A stretch of 64,000 nt of DNA from Denitrovibrio sp. (GCA_002869185.1 PKTN01000004.1:186001-250000), one strand, 5' to 3'; positions 54,108-64,000 are shown, counted from the first letter of the stretch. Numbers and translations are program-made. Notes: generated by a model from the letters alone, not told the origin.

Positions 54108-56381
54108 TTATTTACTGCTTTTTATAAAAGCGATAAGATCATCCTTTTTCATTGGTTTTGCAAATAAATATCCCTGAAATCTGTCGCATCCGTAGTCAGT
54201 AAGCATGGTTAGCTGTGGCTCAGTTTCGACACCTTCTGCTATAACTTGAAGGTTCTGGTTTGTGCAGATATCGATAATGTTACGAACCATTTTTTGTGCT
54301 GACAAGTCAGTTAAGATATCATCAATAAAGCTCTTATCTATCTTTAGTTCATCAACAGGTAAAAATCTTAAAATATTCAATGATGAGTACCCTGTTCCAA
54401 AATCATCCAAAGAAATTTTCATTCCTAGGTCGTGTATCTTATTCAGAAGTGGGACAATGTGGTCAAAGTCCTCAATGAAGAGGTTCTCGGTAATTTCCAG
54501 TTTGATTTGATTTTCATTTATTCCTGAAGCTTTTATGGCTAATACAAGTCTGCTGAGGAATTCCCTGTATATAAACTGTTTGAGAGAGATATTGATAGAT
54601 AGTATAAATTCGGTGTTTGTTGCATCAAATACCTCTTTGATCTCGCTTAATGACGTGTTTGTAATGTATTCACCAAGTGGTGGCATCATACCCGATGATT
54701 CTGCTACGGGTATAAAGCTGTCTGGGCCAACAAAGCCTAGTTTTGGGTTTATCCATCTTACAAGTGCTTCAACTCCGATTATTTTGCCATCTTGTAATTG
54801 TGGCTGATAAACCATATGTAGTTCTTGATTCTTTATGGCATTTTTAAGCTCTTGTTCGATATTTACTCTATATAGATATGAGTCCTGCATTTCACTTTGG
54901 AAAACACTGGCTGTATTTTTCTGTTTTTTTGATTGGTGCATTGCAATATCTGCTGCCCTTAGTATATTGTCTAGGTTTATGCCATCTTCTGGATATCTTG
55001 AGATTCCAATACTTGCTGAAAGATTAAAGGATATGTCTTCCACCTTATAAGGTTCGGAGAGCTTTGCTATTAATTGGTTGGCGCAGATATTAAGCTCGTG
55101 ATGCACTATCTCTCTGCTTAGAATAATAAACTCGTCCCCACCCATATGTATTACAAGTGATTCTTTATGTACGAAATCGCATATCCTTATTGCTATCTCT
55201 TGCATTAATAGGTCGCCTATATGGTGACCAAAGCTATCATTTACATTTTTGAAGTTATCTATATATATGTAAAGGACGCTAAATGGTGTGCTCTTCTGAT
55301 CAATCCAGTGGTGAATGTTATTTATAAGATAATTTCTGTTCGGTAATTTAGTTAGTGTATCGTGGTTAGCTTGATATAGGAGTTCTTGCCTTTTTGCTTC
55401 TTCTGCGTTTGCAATGTATCTAAAGATGAAGAATAGAACTAATAAGAATGTGATTAGTATTGTAATGTATATTGTTACTGTGTTGATGATAGCTTTAGTT
55501 ATTACAGCGTGTTTAGTGTGTGACATCGTCCATAGTTCATATCTGTTGTCGTATCTTATGCTTGTGATGACCTCTTTTCCGTTGATATCCAAGTGAAAAG
55601 TATAAATGTCTTTACTGTGTCTGGCTTCGTCTAATGTCGTGTTATATACTTTTTGTAGAGCCATGTTTATCTGTTTAAAAATCTCTTGAGGTATCTGTTT
55701 GTTATATCTTGACTTTTGGTTTACGTTTTCAGCTGAGATGTGTAGTGGGTAATCATCAAAATCTCTGATTATTTCGATATCGTTGTAGTCTCCCATATGT
55801 AGACCGTTGTTGAATAAGTCGGAAGAAGTTTTAAGCCTAAATCCATTGGCTAATACTGCTTTGATCTGACCATTGCTAGTAGATATCGCCTTTCTTATAG
55901 GTATGACCCATTCACCTATAGGTTTAAAGTAGTATGTTCTACCGAGTACCATTTTGTTAGGGTTATCTAAAGCGTGTTGAAATGATGCTCCACTCGCTTC
56001 CAGTTTAAGTAGATTTGGTAGCTTAGAAATATCCGCGTTATTACTAATGTATATGAAGTTCCCGTCAGGTCTGAGTAAAGCTAACGCTGGTATAGATGGA
56101 TTATTTTCTAGCAAATTATCAAATATCGGTAAATATTTAATTTCATTGCTCTCTTCGATGTTTTGAATAACTTGACTGCCGAGGATATTAAGCATTATCT
56201 CTTGTGAAGTCATTTGTGCATGCAGGGCGTCAGATATTAGTTTAACAAGGTGCTCTTGTCTGGTTTCAAATGTTTGCTCTATACTTCTCTATGAATGATA
56301 AGATAGTACTGATGTGAACAATAGACTGGAGATTAGTAGTATATAAAAAAGTGTCCATATGTTCTTTTTGATAAGTGACAT
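54108..56381 (-). pseudogene. Membrane GGDEF-EAL protein broken by in-frame TAG near the N-terminus
   Basis: The complete gene would start at the ATG at 56381 (GGGG before it) and encode TM1 (about residues 8-28), then a TAG at codon 31 (56291-56289), then a dCache-like periplasmic domain, TM2 (about residue 300-320), GGDEF (MGGDEFIIL intact) and EAL (GVEALVRW and EITENLF, DDFGTGYSS intact). The part from 56213 has 701 residues and lacks TM1. An internal start there would give the enzymatic domains with one membrane segment. The protein would make or degrade c-di-GMP. There is no RxxD inhibitory site at the expected distance from GGDEF. The residue replaced by the stop cannot be told. Confidence 0.85.
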
Positions 56382-56500
56382 GTAAACCCCGCACTAAAAT
56401 TAAACATAATAATATATATAACATAGTATATCATGGAATTTATTTAAGTAAATGGCAATGTATGTATTTGGTGTTGTTGGCTATATATGTGTTATTTGTA

Positions 56501-57067
56501 TTAAACTCTATTTTTCTTAGAGGCTGTGATTAAGGATTCTTCAAGCTCGTATAAAGTTTCGACAGCGATTGTGTAAATGCTTGGTTTATTGCTGTTTTTC
56601 TTGCTGAGTGGCGTTAGATTTTTTTCACGTCTCGCTTTGAGTATATGTAGTCTATCTATCCTAGCTTTTAGGCTCGCACTTATTATTCCCTCTCCGCATA
56701 ATTTAAATGTTGCCAGAGCAAAATTTGATTCTTTTGATATGTATTTTTCTTGTATGGCGTATTGTGTGGCTAAAACATCTATTATCCCGATAATGGGCAT
56801 TGTGTGGAAGTCCTCTATGAAGCCGCCATTTGAGGTTTTTACATCCCAAACGTTAAAAGCGAACCTTCTGATAATTCTATTCATTAAAAGGGCCAGCGCA
56901 ATTTTTCGCCTATCTTTATCAAGGAATGACCATCGTCTATTGCCAGTCATATAAACTTTTGCAAGTACGTAAGGGAGTATGAACTCTATAAGCTGAGCTA
57001 GATCTTGTACCTCTTTTAGATTTTTTATTCTACCGTCGTATTCGCCCGTGGCTTGAACGCTTTCCAT
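56501..57067 (-). CDS. Conserved-looking protein of unknown function, 188 aa
   Basis: This 188-residue soluble protein is basic and mostly helical, with no signal peptide. Segments such as LAQLIEFILPYVLAKVYM, RRWSFLDKDRRKIALALLMNRIIRRF and the C-terminal AVETLYELEESLI stand out. It is not a family I know. A start at 57067 follows AAGGTGG 6 bases upstream. It lies alone on the minus strand between a c-di-GMP gene and an ABC-type binding protein, so function cannot be inferred. Confidence 0.6.
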   Translation of the reverse strand: MESVQATGEYDGRIKNLKEVQDLAQLIEFILPYVLAKVYMTGNRRWSFLDKDRRKIALALLMNRIIRRFAFNVWDVKTSNGGFIEDFHTMPIIGIIDVLATQYAIQEKYISKESNFALATFKLCGEGIISASLKARIDRLHILKARREKNLTPLSKKNSNKPSIYTIAVETLYELEESLITASKKNRV

Positions 57068-57264
57068 AAACCACCTTTTTAAACACTGTTATATTATAAT
57101 GATAATACGTCATCTGCGAAAAACAAGGGTAATTTGTGGAATAATTATGATTAATTTATAGTGATAAAATATTTGTAAACTTATTGAATGATTAGATAAA
57201 AAAGTTAATCTGATATGGATTAAAGTTCATTGTGTATCAACGGGGAAATGTAACATTGTTTGAA

Positions 57265-58227
57265 TTATTCTTTATATGCCTGCCTTAGTATATTGTTTCC
57301 AACTTTGAGATTTATCTTATTTAACACCTCAATATTGATAAAAAAGTAGTCTTCGGCAGTTTCTACTGGTATATCTCCAGGGGGAGTTCCATTGAGTATT
57401 GCGCCTGCAATTCTTGCTGCTTGCTTACCCACTACATAGCCAATAAATCCATATCCTGTTGTGGCTCCGTCTTGTACATGTTCGTATCTTGGCGTAGATA
57501 AAACAATTTTCTTCTCTTGGCAAGCTTTTGCGAAGTCTTTGTTTCGAGACATGATAAAGCCATCTCTAGGGAGAAAAATGGCTTGTATGTCATCTGGCAG
57601 GTTAGCAAGGAGAGTATTGAACTCTTCCTTTGAGTGAATTGGTTTAAGTATTAGCTCAACCCCTAATGTAGTGGCGGCGTGTTTTATCGTCTCTATTGTA
57701 GTGTTAGCACTCTTGTCTTTAGGGTTGTGCGGTACTAGTACTCGTTTGGTCTCCTTATTGAGAATTGTGAGCCACTCAAGTCTCTTATCATCACTTGATC
57801 CTAGTCTTACACCCGTTATATGTTCACCTGGAGCCTTAAGATTAGTAATGATGCCTGCTTTTACTGGGTCATTTACAGGGGCAAACACTACTGGAATATT
57901 ATCTTTTTTTGCAATTTTATAAGCAGCGATTGAGGCAGGTGTTGTCGATGAAAAAATGATATCAGGGTTCTGAGTCATAATTTTAACTAGTTTTTGCTGT
58001 ATTTCATCAAAAGATTTTGCGTACCCGTAGTCTATGTATGTAGTATTCTCCCCTTCAATAAAACCTAATGAATATAGTTTATCTTTAAATCCGAATAGGG
58101 TTTTAGTATTCGTATTAGTGTATTGTATGATGCCAATACTATATTGTTTGTTTATTTCGTTATTTTTGGAACAACCAGAGAGTAAAAGAGCTATCGATAA
58201 GATGACTGTAGTTAGTAATAACTTCAT
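57265..58227 (-). CDS. ABC-type substrate-binding lipoprotein (TrpX-like, orphan)
   Basis: This protein of 320 residues starts at the ATG at 58227, with GGAG 9 bases upstream. It has a lipoprotein signal (MKLLLTTVILSIALLLSGC). It belongs to the ABC_sub_bind family (TrpX/XyloseF-like): IGIIQYTNTNT, VVFAPVNDPVKAGI (about residue 115), TGVRLGS, and the C-terminal GYVVGKQAARIAGAILNG. Such proteins bind small ligands in the periplasm. No permease or ATPase gene adjoins it, so it either feeds a transporter elsewhere or acts as the ligand-binding part of a sensor. Neighbouring genes are signalling genes, which fits the second option but does not prove it. Confidence 0.85.
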   Translation of the reverse strand: MKLLLTTVILSIALLLSGCSKNNEINKQYSIGIIQYTNTNTKTLFGFKDKLYSLGFIEGENTTYIDYGYAKSFDEIQQKLVKIMTQNPDIIFSSTTPASIAAYKIAKKDNIPVVFAPVNDPVKAGIITNLKAPGEHITGVRLGSSDDKRLEWLTILNKETKRVLVPHNPKDKSANTTIETIKHAATTLGVELILKPIHSKEEFNTLLANLPDDIQAIFLPRDGFIMSRNKDFAKACQEKKIVLSTPRYEHVQDGATTGYGFIGYVVGKQAARIAGAILNGTPPGDIPVETAEDYFFINIEVLNKINLKVGNNILRQAYKE

Positions 58228-58366
58228 AATGAATACTCCATATAGCATACACTCTCTAATATTACCATCTAGGCAATCAATTCGACAGTTGGATTTCAAA
58301 ACATTCTTGAGTTATGTCAAACCATAAAATGAAATAACTGATATTATTATAGATACGAGGTGACAG

Positions 58367-59050
58367 ATGGAATTTTATCAGATGCTTTCTAAATACTATG
58401 ACGTAATTTTCCCTTTAAATAAAAAGACTGTTGAGCTTGTTAGTGAGATGACTGCTAAAGGTGGCAAAATTTTAGATGTTGGTTGTGCAACAGGACAACT
58501 TATTAGAGCTTTAGATAATATTGGTTATGATGTGACTGGCTTAGAGTATGAACCACAGCTTATTGGTTACTCAGAGAAGACTATTTCTGGAGATATGCAT
58601 AATCTTCCTTTTGATAATGCGACATATGATACTTTGGTTTGCACAGGGAATACTTTAGCTCATGGGAGTAGTGTTACTGATATAGCAAATATTCTGAGTG
58701 AGTTTTCTAGAGTACTTAAAACTGGAGGGAAGGCTCTCATACAGATACTCAACTACGACCGTATACTAGAAAAGAGACCACCTCAGCTCTCAGCAATTAA
58801 GACAGAGGATATTACCTTTGAACGACACTATGAGTATGAGGGCGATAGTATAAAGTTCACTGGAAAGCTAATAGGTGAAGATGTTCAGCAAGCATCCAGT
58901 GTTCAGCTATGTCCTATTACATATAAAGAGTTTATTAGTGCTGTTGAAGGGGCTGGGTTTAAGATTGAAAGCATATATGGAGGTTTTGATAAATCCAATT
59001 TTCAGATTGAGAGCAGTTTCCCTTTTATAATATTATTGTCAAATGCTTGA
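58367..59050 (+). CDS. Class I SAM-dependent methyltransferase
   Basis: This 227-residue protein has the SAM motif ILDVGCATGQLIRAL (about residues 35-49), then VTGLEYEPQLIGYSEK and a motif II-like TYDTLVCTGNTLAH. The start has GAGGTG before it. It begins FYQMLSKYYDVIFPLN, as in many small-molecule methyltransferases. Substrate unknown. It stands alone between a binding protein on the other strand and a chemoreceptor 79 bases downstream. Confidence 0.88.
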   Translation: MEFYQMLSKYYDVIFPLNKKTVELVSEMTAKGGKILDVGCATGQLIRALDNIGYDVTGLEYEPQLIGYSEKTISGDMHNLPFDNATYDTLVCTGNTLAHGSSVTDIANILSEFSRVLKTGGKALIQILNYDRILEKRPPQLSAIKTEDITFERHYEYEGDSIKFTGKLIGEDVQQASSVQLCPITYKEFISAVEGAGFKIESIYGGFDKSNFQIESSFPFIILLSNA

Positions 59051-59129
59051 AACAGATTTTATTACGCTTAATGTATGTTATAATTGATATAAAATATTAT
59101 TTATTTGTGTTTATTTATCGAGGTGGGAA

Positions 59130-60749
59130 ATGTTTAATCTAAAAATTAAAACAATGATAATAGGTGGTTTTTCTATCATCTCGTTATTGCTTGTTTTGTT
59201 GTCGTTTTTTAGTGTTATTGGTGCTAACAGTACTTTGAGAGAGCTCAGAACTGCTAAAGATGAAATTCTTCTTCATACAATGAGATTTATTGAACTAGAT
59301 AGGGATATTATTCAAATCCAGCAATGGCTCACAGATGTCTCTGCAACAAGAGGGGCAGAAGGTTTTGATGATGGATATAGTGAGGCAAAAGGGTATTATG
59401 ATAAGTCTTTAGAAATTATTGATATTCTAGCTGCTGACCATACTCAAGAACCTGAGATGGTTGCACTTCTGAAAGATATGAAACAAGAGCTTATTGATTA
59501 CTATAATGTTGGAAAGCAGATGGCAGATGTTTATGTCGCAGAAGGGGCTTCAGCAGGAAATGTTTATATGGGAAAATTCGATCCATATGCTGCAAAGCTC
59601 AGCGAAACCATCGCTAAGGTTGTTAACGAGCATAAGGAAGAATTGAACGCCACTATCAACGGGATAATAAGCAACCAGAATGTCATTAGGAATACTTCTA
59701 TCGCACGTGGAATATTGGCATTAATAGTCGCTACGGTACTTTCAATATTAATTACAAGATCAGTACTTAATCCTCTAGTGTTATTTAAAGAGAAATTTGT
59801 ACAAGGTGCTTCTGGAGATCTTACTGTCAAGGTAGATTATACTCAAAAGAACGAGATTGGTGAGCTTACAACAAACTTTAATATTTTCACTCATTCACTG
59901 AATGAGCTTATTGCAACTCTGAAACTTAACATAGAAGACATAAACGAAAATAGTGTAACCCTTTCTTCAGCATCAGAGGAGTTTTCGGTCACTTTTAGTC
60001 AGCAGTCATCAGAGATTGAGAACATTGCCTTATCCGTTGATTCCCTCTCAGAGTCAACTCAGGATATTATTGCTCGTCTAGAGCAGATGACTGGGCTTGT
60101 TAATAGTACTAACGATGAAACAAGTGATGTGTTTAATCTTCTTGAAGATGTAATTTCGAAGACAGAAGAGATCAGCTCTGATACTAATCAACTTTCAACG
60201 GTTATGGGTAGTCTTGTTGATTCATCTAGTGAGATAGAGAATGTCCTGCACGTTATCAATGATATTGCTGATAAGACTAACCTGCTTGCGCTAAATGCAG
60301 CTATAGAAGCAGCAAGAGCTGGCGAAGCTGGGCGTGGATTTGCTGTGGTAGCAGATGAAGTTAGAAAGCTAGCAGAGCGGACACAAGATGCGACAGGCGA
60401 GGTTGAGAATATTGTCAGCCAGCTTATGAGCGATACAGGGAATGCTAAAAAATCTATGGATGTTTCCACTGTAAAAGTGAATGAAGGTCTATCATTAATC
60501 AGAAACCTAGAGGCTTCATATAAAAAAGTATCAGATAATATGCAGTCAATAAGCTCTGAGCAAGGAGCAATTAGTGAGAGTATGACAGTGTCTGCTGGAA
60601 GTATAGATCAAGTTAACAGCTCTATTCAGGGGATATCATCAAGCATAAATGAAGCATCAGATGCAGTGGAGCAGATAGCTGGTGCAGCTACTAGTTTACA
60701 AAGTAATGCAAGTTCATTAGAAAGTAAGGCTAGAGAGTTTAAAGTATAA
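59130..60749 (+). CDS. Methyl-accepting chemotaxis protein, four-helix-bundle sensor
   Basis: This 539-residue chemoreceptor has TM1 at about residues 10-31, a helical periplasmic sensor to 187, TM2 at about 190-210, HAMP (about 211-263), and the signalling domain with [20 protein letters not shown] at about 387-406. Sensor helices contain LITVDARDIQ-like charged runs and no Cache motifs, so it is of the 4HB_MCP type. No C-terminal pentapeptide for CheR or zinc domain is present. GAGGTGGG lies right before the ATG. A bidirectional terminator follows. Confidence 0.92.
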   Translation: MFNLKIKTMIIGGFSIISLLLVLLSFFSVIGANSTLRELRTAKDEILLHTMRFIELDRDIIQIQQWLTDVSATRGAEGFDDGYSEAKGYYDKSLEIIDILAADHTQEPEMVALLKDMKQELIDYYNVGKQMADVYVAEGASAGNVYMGKFDPYAAKLSETIAKVVNEHKEELNATINGIISNQNVIRNTSIARGILALIVATVLSILITRSVLNPLVLFKEKFVQGASGDLTVKVDYTQKNEIGELTTNFNIFTHSLNELIATLKLNIEDINENSVTLSSASEEFSVTFSQQSSEIENIALSVDSLSESTQDIIARLEQMTGLVNSTNDETSDVFNLLEDVISKTEEISSDTNQLSTVMGSLVDSSSEIENVLHVINDIADKTNLLALNAAIEAARAGEAGRGFAVVADEVRKLAERTQDATGEVENIVSQLMSDTGNAKKSMDVSTVKVNEGLSLIRNLEASYKKVSDNMQSISSEQGAISESMTVSAGSIDQVNSSIQGISSSINEASDAVEQIAGAATSLQSNASSLESKAREFKV

Positions 60750-60754
60750 AAAAG

Positions 60755-60776
60755 AGGCGACTTTAATAGGTCGCCT
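60755..60776. terminator. Bidirectional intrinsic terminator
   Basis: AGGCGAC (60755-60761) and GTCGCCT (60770-60776) form a stem with an 8-base loop, with T-runs or A-runs on both flanks. It lies between the convergent chemoreceptor and pyrophosphatase genes and can serve both. Confidence 0.85.
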
Positions 60777-60781
60777 TTAGT

Positions 60782-62422
60782 TTATTCTGATAGTTCCTCA
60801 AGAACTCTAAGAACTTCTGGGAGTAGCTGTTTCTTTCTGGAGAGGACACCTGGAAGATAAAAACGCCTATCTCCAGATTGCTTATAGCTGAGAAGTTTTT
60901 CTCCAGGTACATATCCGCTGGATAAAAGAACAGATTCTTCACGTATTATGTCTGTCACCAGTAACATGCTCCAAAGTAAACTTTTGTCCTCTTTTACTTT
61001 GTTGAGACCTTTAAGAAGATCGTCTTTAACACCATCAAGTTCTTCGAGATTTACTACTTCTACCTGACCAATACCTATTGTCCTGCCATATTCTGAGAAG
61101 ACTTTAAAATCGGTACCTATAATGTCATCAGGAGTTCTTGATTTAAGGTTGTCAGTTGATGAGAACATTTCTATTCCATACTTTTCAAAGTCGAGTCCAG
61201 AGATTCCAGATAGTTCGTGAACAGCTTCGATGTCTTGCTTAGTTGTTGTTGGGGATTTTAGTATTACAGTATCAGAGAGTATCCCCGAAAGCAGAACTGC
61301 TGCTGTCTTAGGATCAGGTTCTAAACCGCTAACTTTGTATAGCTGAGTGACCAGTGTACATGTACTACCCACTGGTTTTGCGTAAAAGTGTATAGGTGTT
61401 TTTGTCTTTATAGTGCCTAGTCTATGGTGGTCGATTATTTCAGATATTTTTGCAGTTTCGGCACCATCAACAGCTTGGGAAAGCTCATTGTGATCCATTA
61501 ATATAAGCTCTTTTTGAACTTTTTTGATGATGTCAGACCTAGTGAAGATACCTATTAATCTTCCTTCATTTGTTACTGGGAGTCCTTTATGGTCTACACT
61601 CATCAGGATATCTCCTGCTGCGTCAAGGTAGTCGTCCTCTGTAAGGTGAGGCACATCAGTCTTCATGAATGATTTTGCAGGAATACTTAGCTGTAAGTTC
61701 CTGAGCGTTTCTGCTGTATCAAGTTCAGAGATATACACCCAACCTTTATATCCTGTAAAATCTATATCTATGTCAGCATCATCTTCAATCCCTGTTAGTA
61801 GGATAGCAGGTAGCTGATTTTTTATTGCATATTCTATGATGTCACGTCTTTTTCCAACTACAAGGATAGCTTTCTTTAGTTTGAGTGTCTCCATACGGTT
61901 TTTAAAACGCTCGTATGGCATAGCTCCAACCATAAATGTCGCTTCAAATTCGTCATTTTCGCCACGCATATAAGTGTAGCCTTTGATCGATTTTTCAAAG
62001 TTAGAACCCCGGAATAGGTAAACTGGGCGACCATCTTCATCCTTAGGGGTAAAGAATTTCGCAAGCTCCAATATAGATATGACACCTTCTAGCTTTGTCC
62101 CACCAGAGATTACAGGGGTTATCCTGATCTTGAGTTCCTCTATGTTTTTAATAACTCCTTTGATAGTGTCATTTTCATCTATTGCAACGACTTTATGTGT
62201 CATTACATCACGTACTTTAGGGTAAACATCGCTGATAAATTTGGGTGGAGTCAGGCCTAGCTTTTCGAATATGAAACGTGTCTGTTTATTAAGGTTTCCG
62301 CATCTCCCTGCGGTATATCTCTTCTCTTCATCTATTTCGTTTTTAAGGTTTGCGTATGCATATGCTGAGCAGACAGAGTCACTGTCTGGGTTTTTATGAC
62401 CTAAAATGATTACTTCTGGCAT
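60782..62422 (-). CDS. Family II inorganic pyrophosphatase with CBS and DRTGG domains
   Basis: This 546-residue enzyme hydrolyses pyrophosphate using Mn or Co. The DHH domain starts with GHKNPDSDSVCSAYAYA (residues 8-24) and has the DHH motif EIIDHHRLGTIKT (about residue 335). A regulatory insert (residues 65-300) holds two CBS domains (VMTHKVVAIDENDTIKGV and the second KSFMKTDVPHLTEDD) and a DRTGG-like segment between them, so activity is tuned by adenine nucleotides. The DHHA2 part ends the protein. AGGAG lies before the ATG. It is divergent from nothing close. Confidence 0.92.
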   Translation of the reverse strand: MPEVIILGHKNPDSDSVCSAYAYANLKNEIDEEKRYTAGRCGNLNKQTRFIFEKLGLTPPKFISDVYPKVRDVMTHKVVAIDENDTIKGVIKNIEELKIRITPVISGGTKLEGVISILELAKFFTPKDEDGRPVYLFRGSNFEKSIKGYTYMRGENDEFEATFMVGAMPYERFKNRMETLKLKKAILVVGKRRDIIEYAIKNQLPAILLTGIEDDADIDIDFTGYKGWVYISELDTAETLRNLQLSIPAKSFMKTDVPHLTEDDYLDAAGDILMSVDHKGLPVTNEGRLIGIFTRSDIIKKVQKELILMDHNELSQAVDGAETAKISEIIDHHRLGTIKTKTPIHFYAKPVGSTCTLVTQLYKVSGLEPDPKTAAVLLSGILSDTVILKSPTTTKQDIEAVHELSGISGLDFEKYGIEMFSSTDNLKSRTPDDIIGTDFKVFSEYGRTIGIGQVEVVNLEELDGVKDDLLKGLNKVKEDKSLLWSMLLVTDIIREESVLLSSGYVPGEKLLSYKQSGDRRFYLPGVLSRKKQLLPEVLRVLEELSE

Positions 62423-62546
62423 GATTCTCCTCCGAGGGTCTCAATATATACGAAATGAGAATAGAATCAAACTAAAAATGTCTGATTCATTGTTGTTAAT
62501 TTAAAATATATTCTATTGAGTAGAGCAGTGATATTCAACAGGAAAG

Positions 62547-64000
62547 TTAGTTTGTAGCTTTGATATAATGTTTATTCGTCTCTGTTTCTACAATTCCGTC
62601 AGCACCAAGGTCCATATATGCAGTTTTGTCTAAGCTGTTTTTGGCCTCTTTTTTAAGTATAGCCAAAATATTGCTTAGTTCATCAGAGGTGGTGCTTCTT
62701 TCACCTGCAGGTACCCTAATAATTGCAGAGCTGACAGTGAGGAGTGGAAAGCTTTTGGTTTGCCCTGTCCTGTCTTTGGCTGAATATATTCCGTTTTCAA
62801 CCTCGTTAGCATCATAAAAAGATGCCGCAGTGTCTGTAAAAATAGTCGTGATCTGCTTTATCTTTGCCAGAATATTCACACAGCAGTCATGCGTCCCTTC
62901 TGAGCAACTAGCAGCACAAAAGAAGTCGTCACCACCAATATGACCAACAAAAGCGCCCTCTAAATGCATGTGCTCTTTCATGATGTCAGCGAAGAGTGTG
63001 ATAGCTCTATCCCCTTGACGAAAACCGAATCTGTCGTTGAAGGGTTTAAAGTTGTCAAAGTCAAAATATACAAAGATGTAGGAGGAATCAGTATTTTTGA
63101 ATGCCTTATTTAGATAGCTATTAATAAGGTTATTGCCTGGTAATTTTGTCAGAGGATTCATGTCTCTCGCATAGGCTAAGTTTTTTTCATTCAGCGTGTT
63201 AAGTAAAGATTGTGCAGTCATGAAACCATGATATTTGAGGTCATTAGTGATTATGATACCTTCAGCATCGGAGTTAGCGACATAGATCTCAAGCATTTGT
63301 TCCAGTGGAATTGTGATCTCAACTGTGGGACACTTTTTGATAAATTTTCTTATAGAAGGTGTGTGGCTCTTGTTGAATAGAAGATCTTTACCATATGGTT
63401 TGTACAAATATTTTTTGAGATTTGACTCACTTATTATACCAACTGGTATATTTCCTGAATCCGTGACTGGTACAATTGGTATTTCAGTGTTTTCACCAAT
63501 CTTACTGAGAAGTTCTTCCATGGTCCCTTCTTGGCTTATAGGTTGAAGTCTTATCATCTGACCACTAACAAGGTGAGAGTCTTGGACTATTTTTCGTTTA
63601 TTCTTTTTGAAAAGTTCTTCAATAGAAGTATAGGTTGCTCTGATGTGTTTCGTCTTTAATTTTGGCTTCTGTATGAAATATCCCTGAACAAGATCAACAC
63701 CCATGTCTCTGCATGTGAGGAATTCATTCTCTGTTTCAATCCCCTCAGCAATTACAGATATGCCAAAAAAGTGAGCTAGGTTTATTATATGAGAGCAAAA
63801 TTTACGTTTTTTGACCTCTTTATCTATATTTGTTATAAGAAAACGATCTATTTTGAGATAATCTGGTTCGCTAAAGTAGAATAGTTCAAAATTTGCAAAT
63901 CCAGAGCCGAAGTCATCAATTGCAATTTGACAACCTGACACTTTTGCATTGTTAAGCAGGCAATCAATCTTCCCGCCCCTTGTTTGGTGTCGCTCACTGA
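62547..64000 (-). CDS. EAL-CBS-GGDEF protein, partial (runs off right edge)
   Basis: The frame is open through the right edge, about 484 residues seen. Order is EAL (C-terminal part: AIDDFGSGFANFE, LKIDRFLI, VIAEGIETE), two CBS domains (about residues 150-280 of the visible part), then GGDEF with HIGGDDFFCAA, where Glu of GGDEF is Asp. This EAL-CBS-GGDEF order is the reverse of the more common GGDEF-EAL. The EAL part looks active, from residues seen, so it may degrade c-di-GMP with the GGDDF domain as a sensor; this is inference. The missing N-terminus lies beyond the window. Confidence 0.85.
   Translation of the reverse strand, partial: SERHQTRGGKIDCLLNNAKVSGCQIAIDDFGSGFANFELFYFSEPDYLKIDRFLITNIDKEVKKRKFCSHIINLAHFFGISVIAEGIETENEFLTCRDMGVDLVQGYFIQKPKLKTKHIRATYTSIEELFKKNKRKIVQDSHLVSGQMIRLQPISQEGTMEELLSKIGENTEIPIVPVTDSGNIPVGIISESNLKKYLYKPYGKDLLFNKSHTPSIRKFIKKCPTVEITIPLEQMLEIYVANSDAEGIIITNDLKYHGFMTAQSLLNTLNEKNLAYARDMNPLTKLPGNNLINSYLNKAFKNTDSSYIFVYFDFDNFKPFNDRFGFRQGDRAITLFADIMKEHMHLEGAFVGHIGGDDFFCAASCSEGTHDCCVNILAKIKQITTIFTDTAASFYDANEVENGIYSAKDRTGQTKSFPLLTVSSAIIRVPAGERSTTSDELSNILAILKKEAKNSLDKTAYMDLGADGIVETETNKHYIKATN

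Overview
The window looks like the chromosome of an AT-rich, diderm, motile, anaerobically respiring bacterium. It carries a division and cell-wall (dcw) cluster whose MurE has the DNPR motif of meso-diaminopimelate ligases. It also carries two methyl-accepting chemotaxis proteins, several c-di-GMP proteins, and an exported flavoprotein with a small multihaem cytochrome c. The mix would suit Deferribacterota, but that placement is inference from gene content and no marker search was possible.

Layout. (1) 1-6.2 kb, minus strand: a phage-type head and tail module (Mu-I-like protease, lambda-D-like decoration protein, lambda-E-like capsid protein, gp36- and gp37-like proteins, three further structural proteins, the last running off the left edge). 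(2) 6.4-16.0 kb: cellular and accessory genes, namely a TPR lipoprotein, a subtilase, an XRE regulator divergent from a small HTH protein, ftsY in an operon with a spore-photoproduct-lyase-like radical SAM protein, a ROK kinase and a Fic protein. (3) 16.1-19.1 kb, plus strand: a phage-type packaging module (small terminase, large terminase, DUF935 portal). (4) 19.2-29.3 kb: smc, a PAS protein, a FapA/DUF342 protein, a broken fic gene, mazG and a CZB-type chemoreceptor. (5) 29.6-47.1 kb, plus strand: mraZ, rsmH, ftsL, ftsI, murE, murF, mraY, murD, ftsW, murG, murC, ddl, ftsQ, ftsA, ftsZ and a glycosyltransferase, with no murB. (6) 47.1-64 kb: an intact Fic protein, a TfoX-like protein, tRNA-Ala(GGC), a Crp/Fnr regulator followed by the flavoprotein/cytochrome pair, an MFS transporter, a metallopeptidase, two GGDEF/EAL proteins, an orphan ABC-type binding lipoprotein, a methyltransferase, a second chemoreceptor and a CBS-type pyrophosphatase.

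The main observation is that one set of Mu/lambda-type virion genes is split into two modules on opposite strands, about 10 kb apart, with cellular genes such as ftsY between them. No integrase, transposase, replication or lysis gene is visible. The octamer TAAACATA lies upstream of both modules (twice in tandem at the capsid module) and upstream of the small HTH gene between them. This is the layout expected of a domesticated phage such as a gene transfer agent. It remains inference because the left edge cuts the module.

The second observation is that four otherwise intact reading frames (smc, ftsZ, a fic gene and a GGDEF/EAL gene) are each broken by a single in-frame TAA or TAG with homologous sequence continuing on both sides. 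Two of these are normally essential or near-essential. Sequence error, real nonsense mutations and suppression or readthrough are all possible. The third observation is a set of three related Fic proteins, of which two have lost both the catalytic histidine and the inhibitory glutamate.
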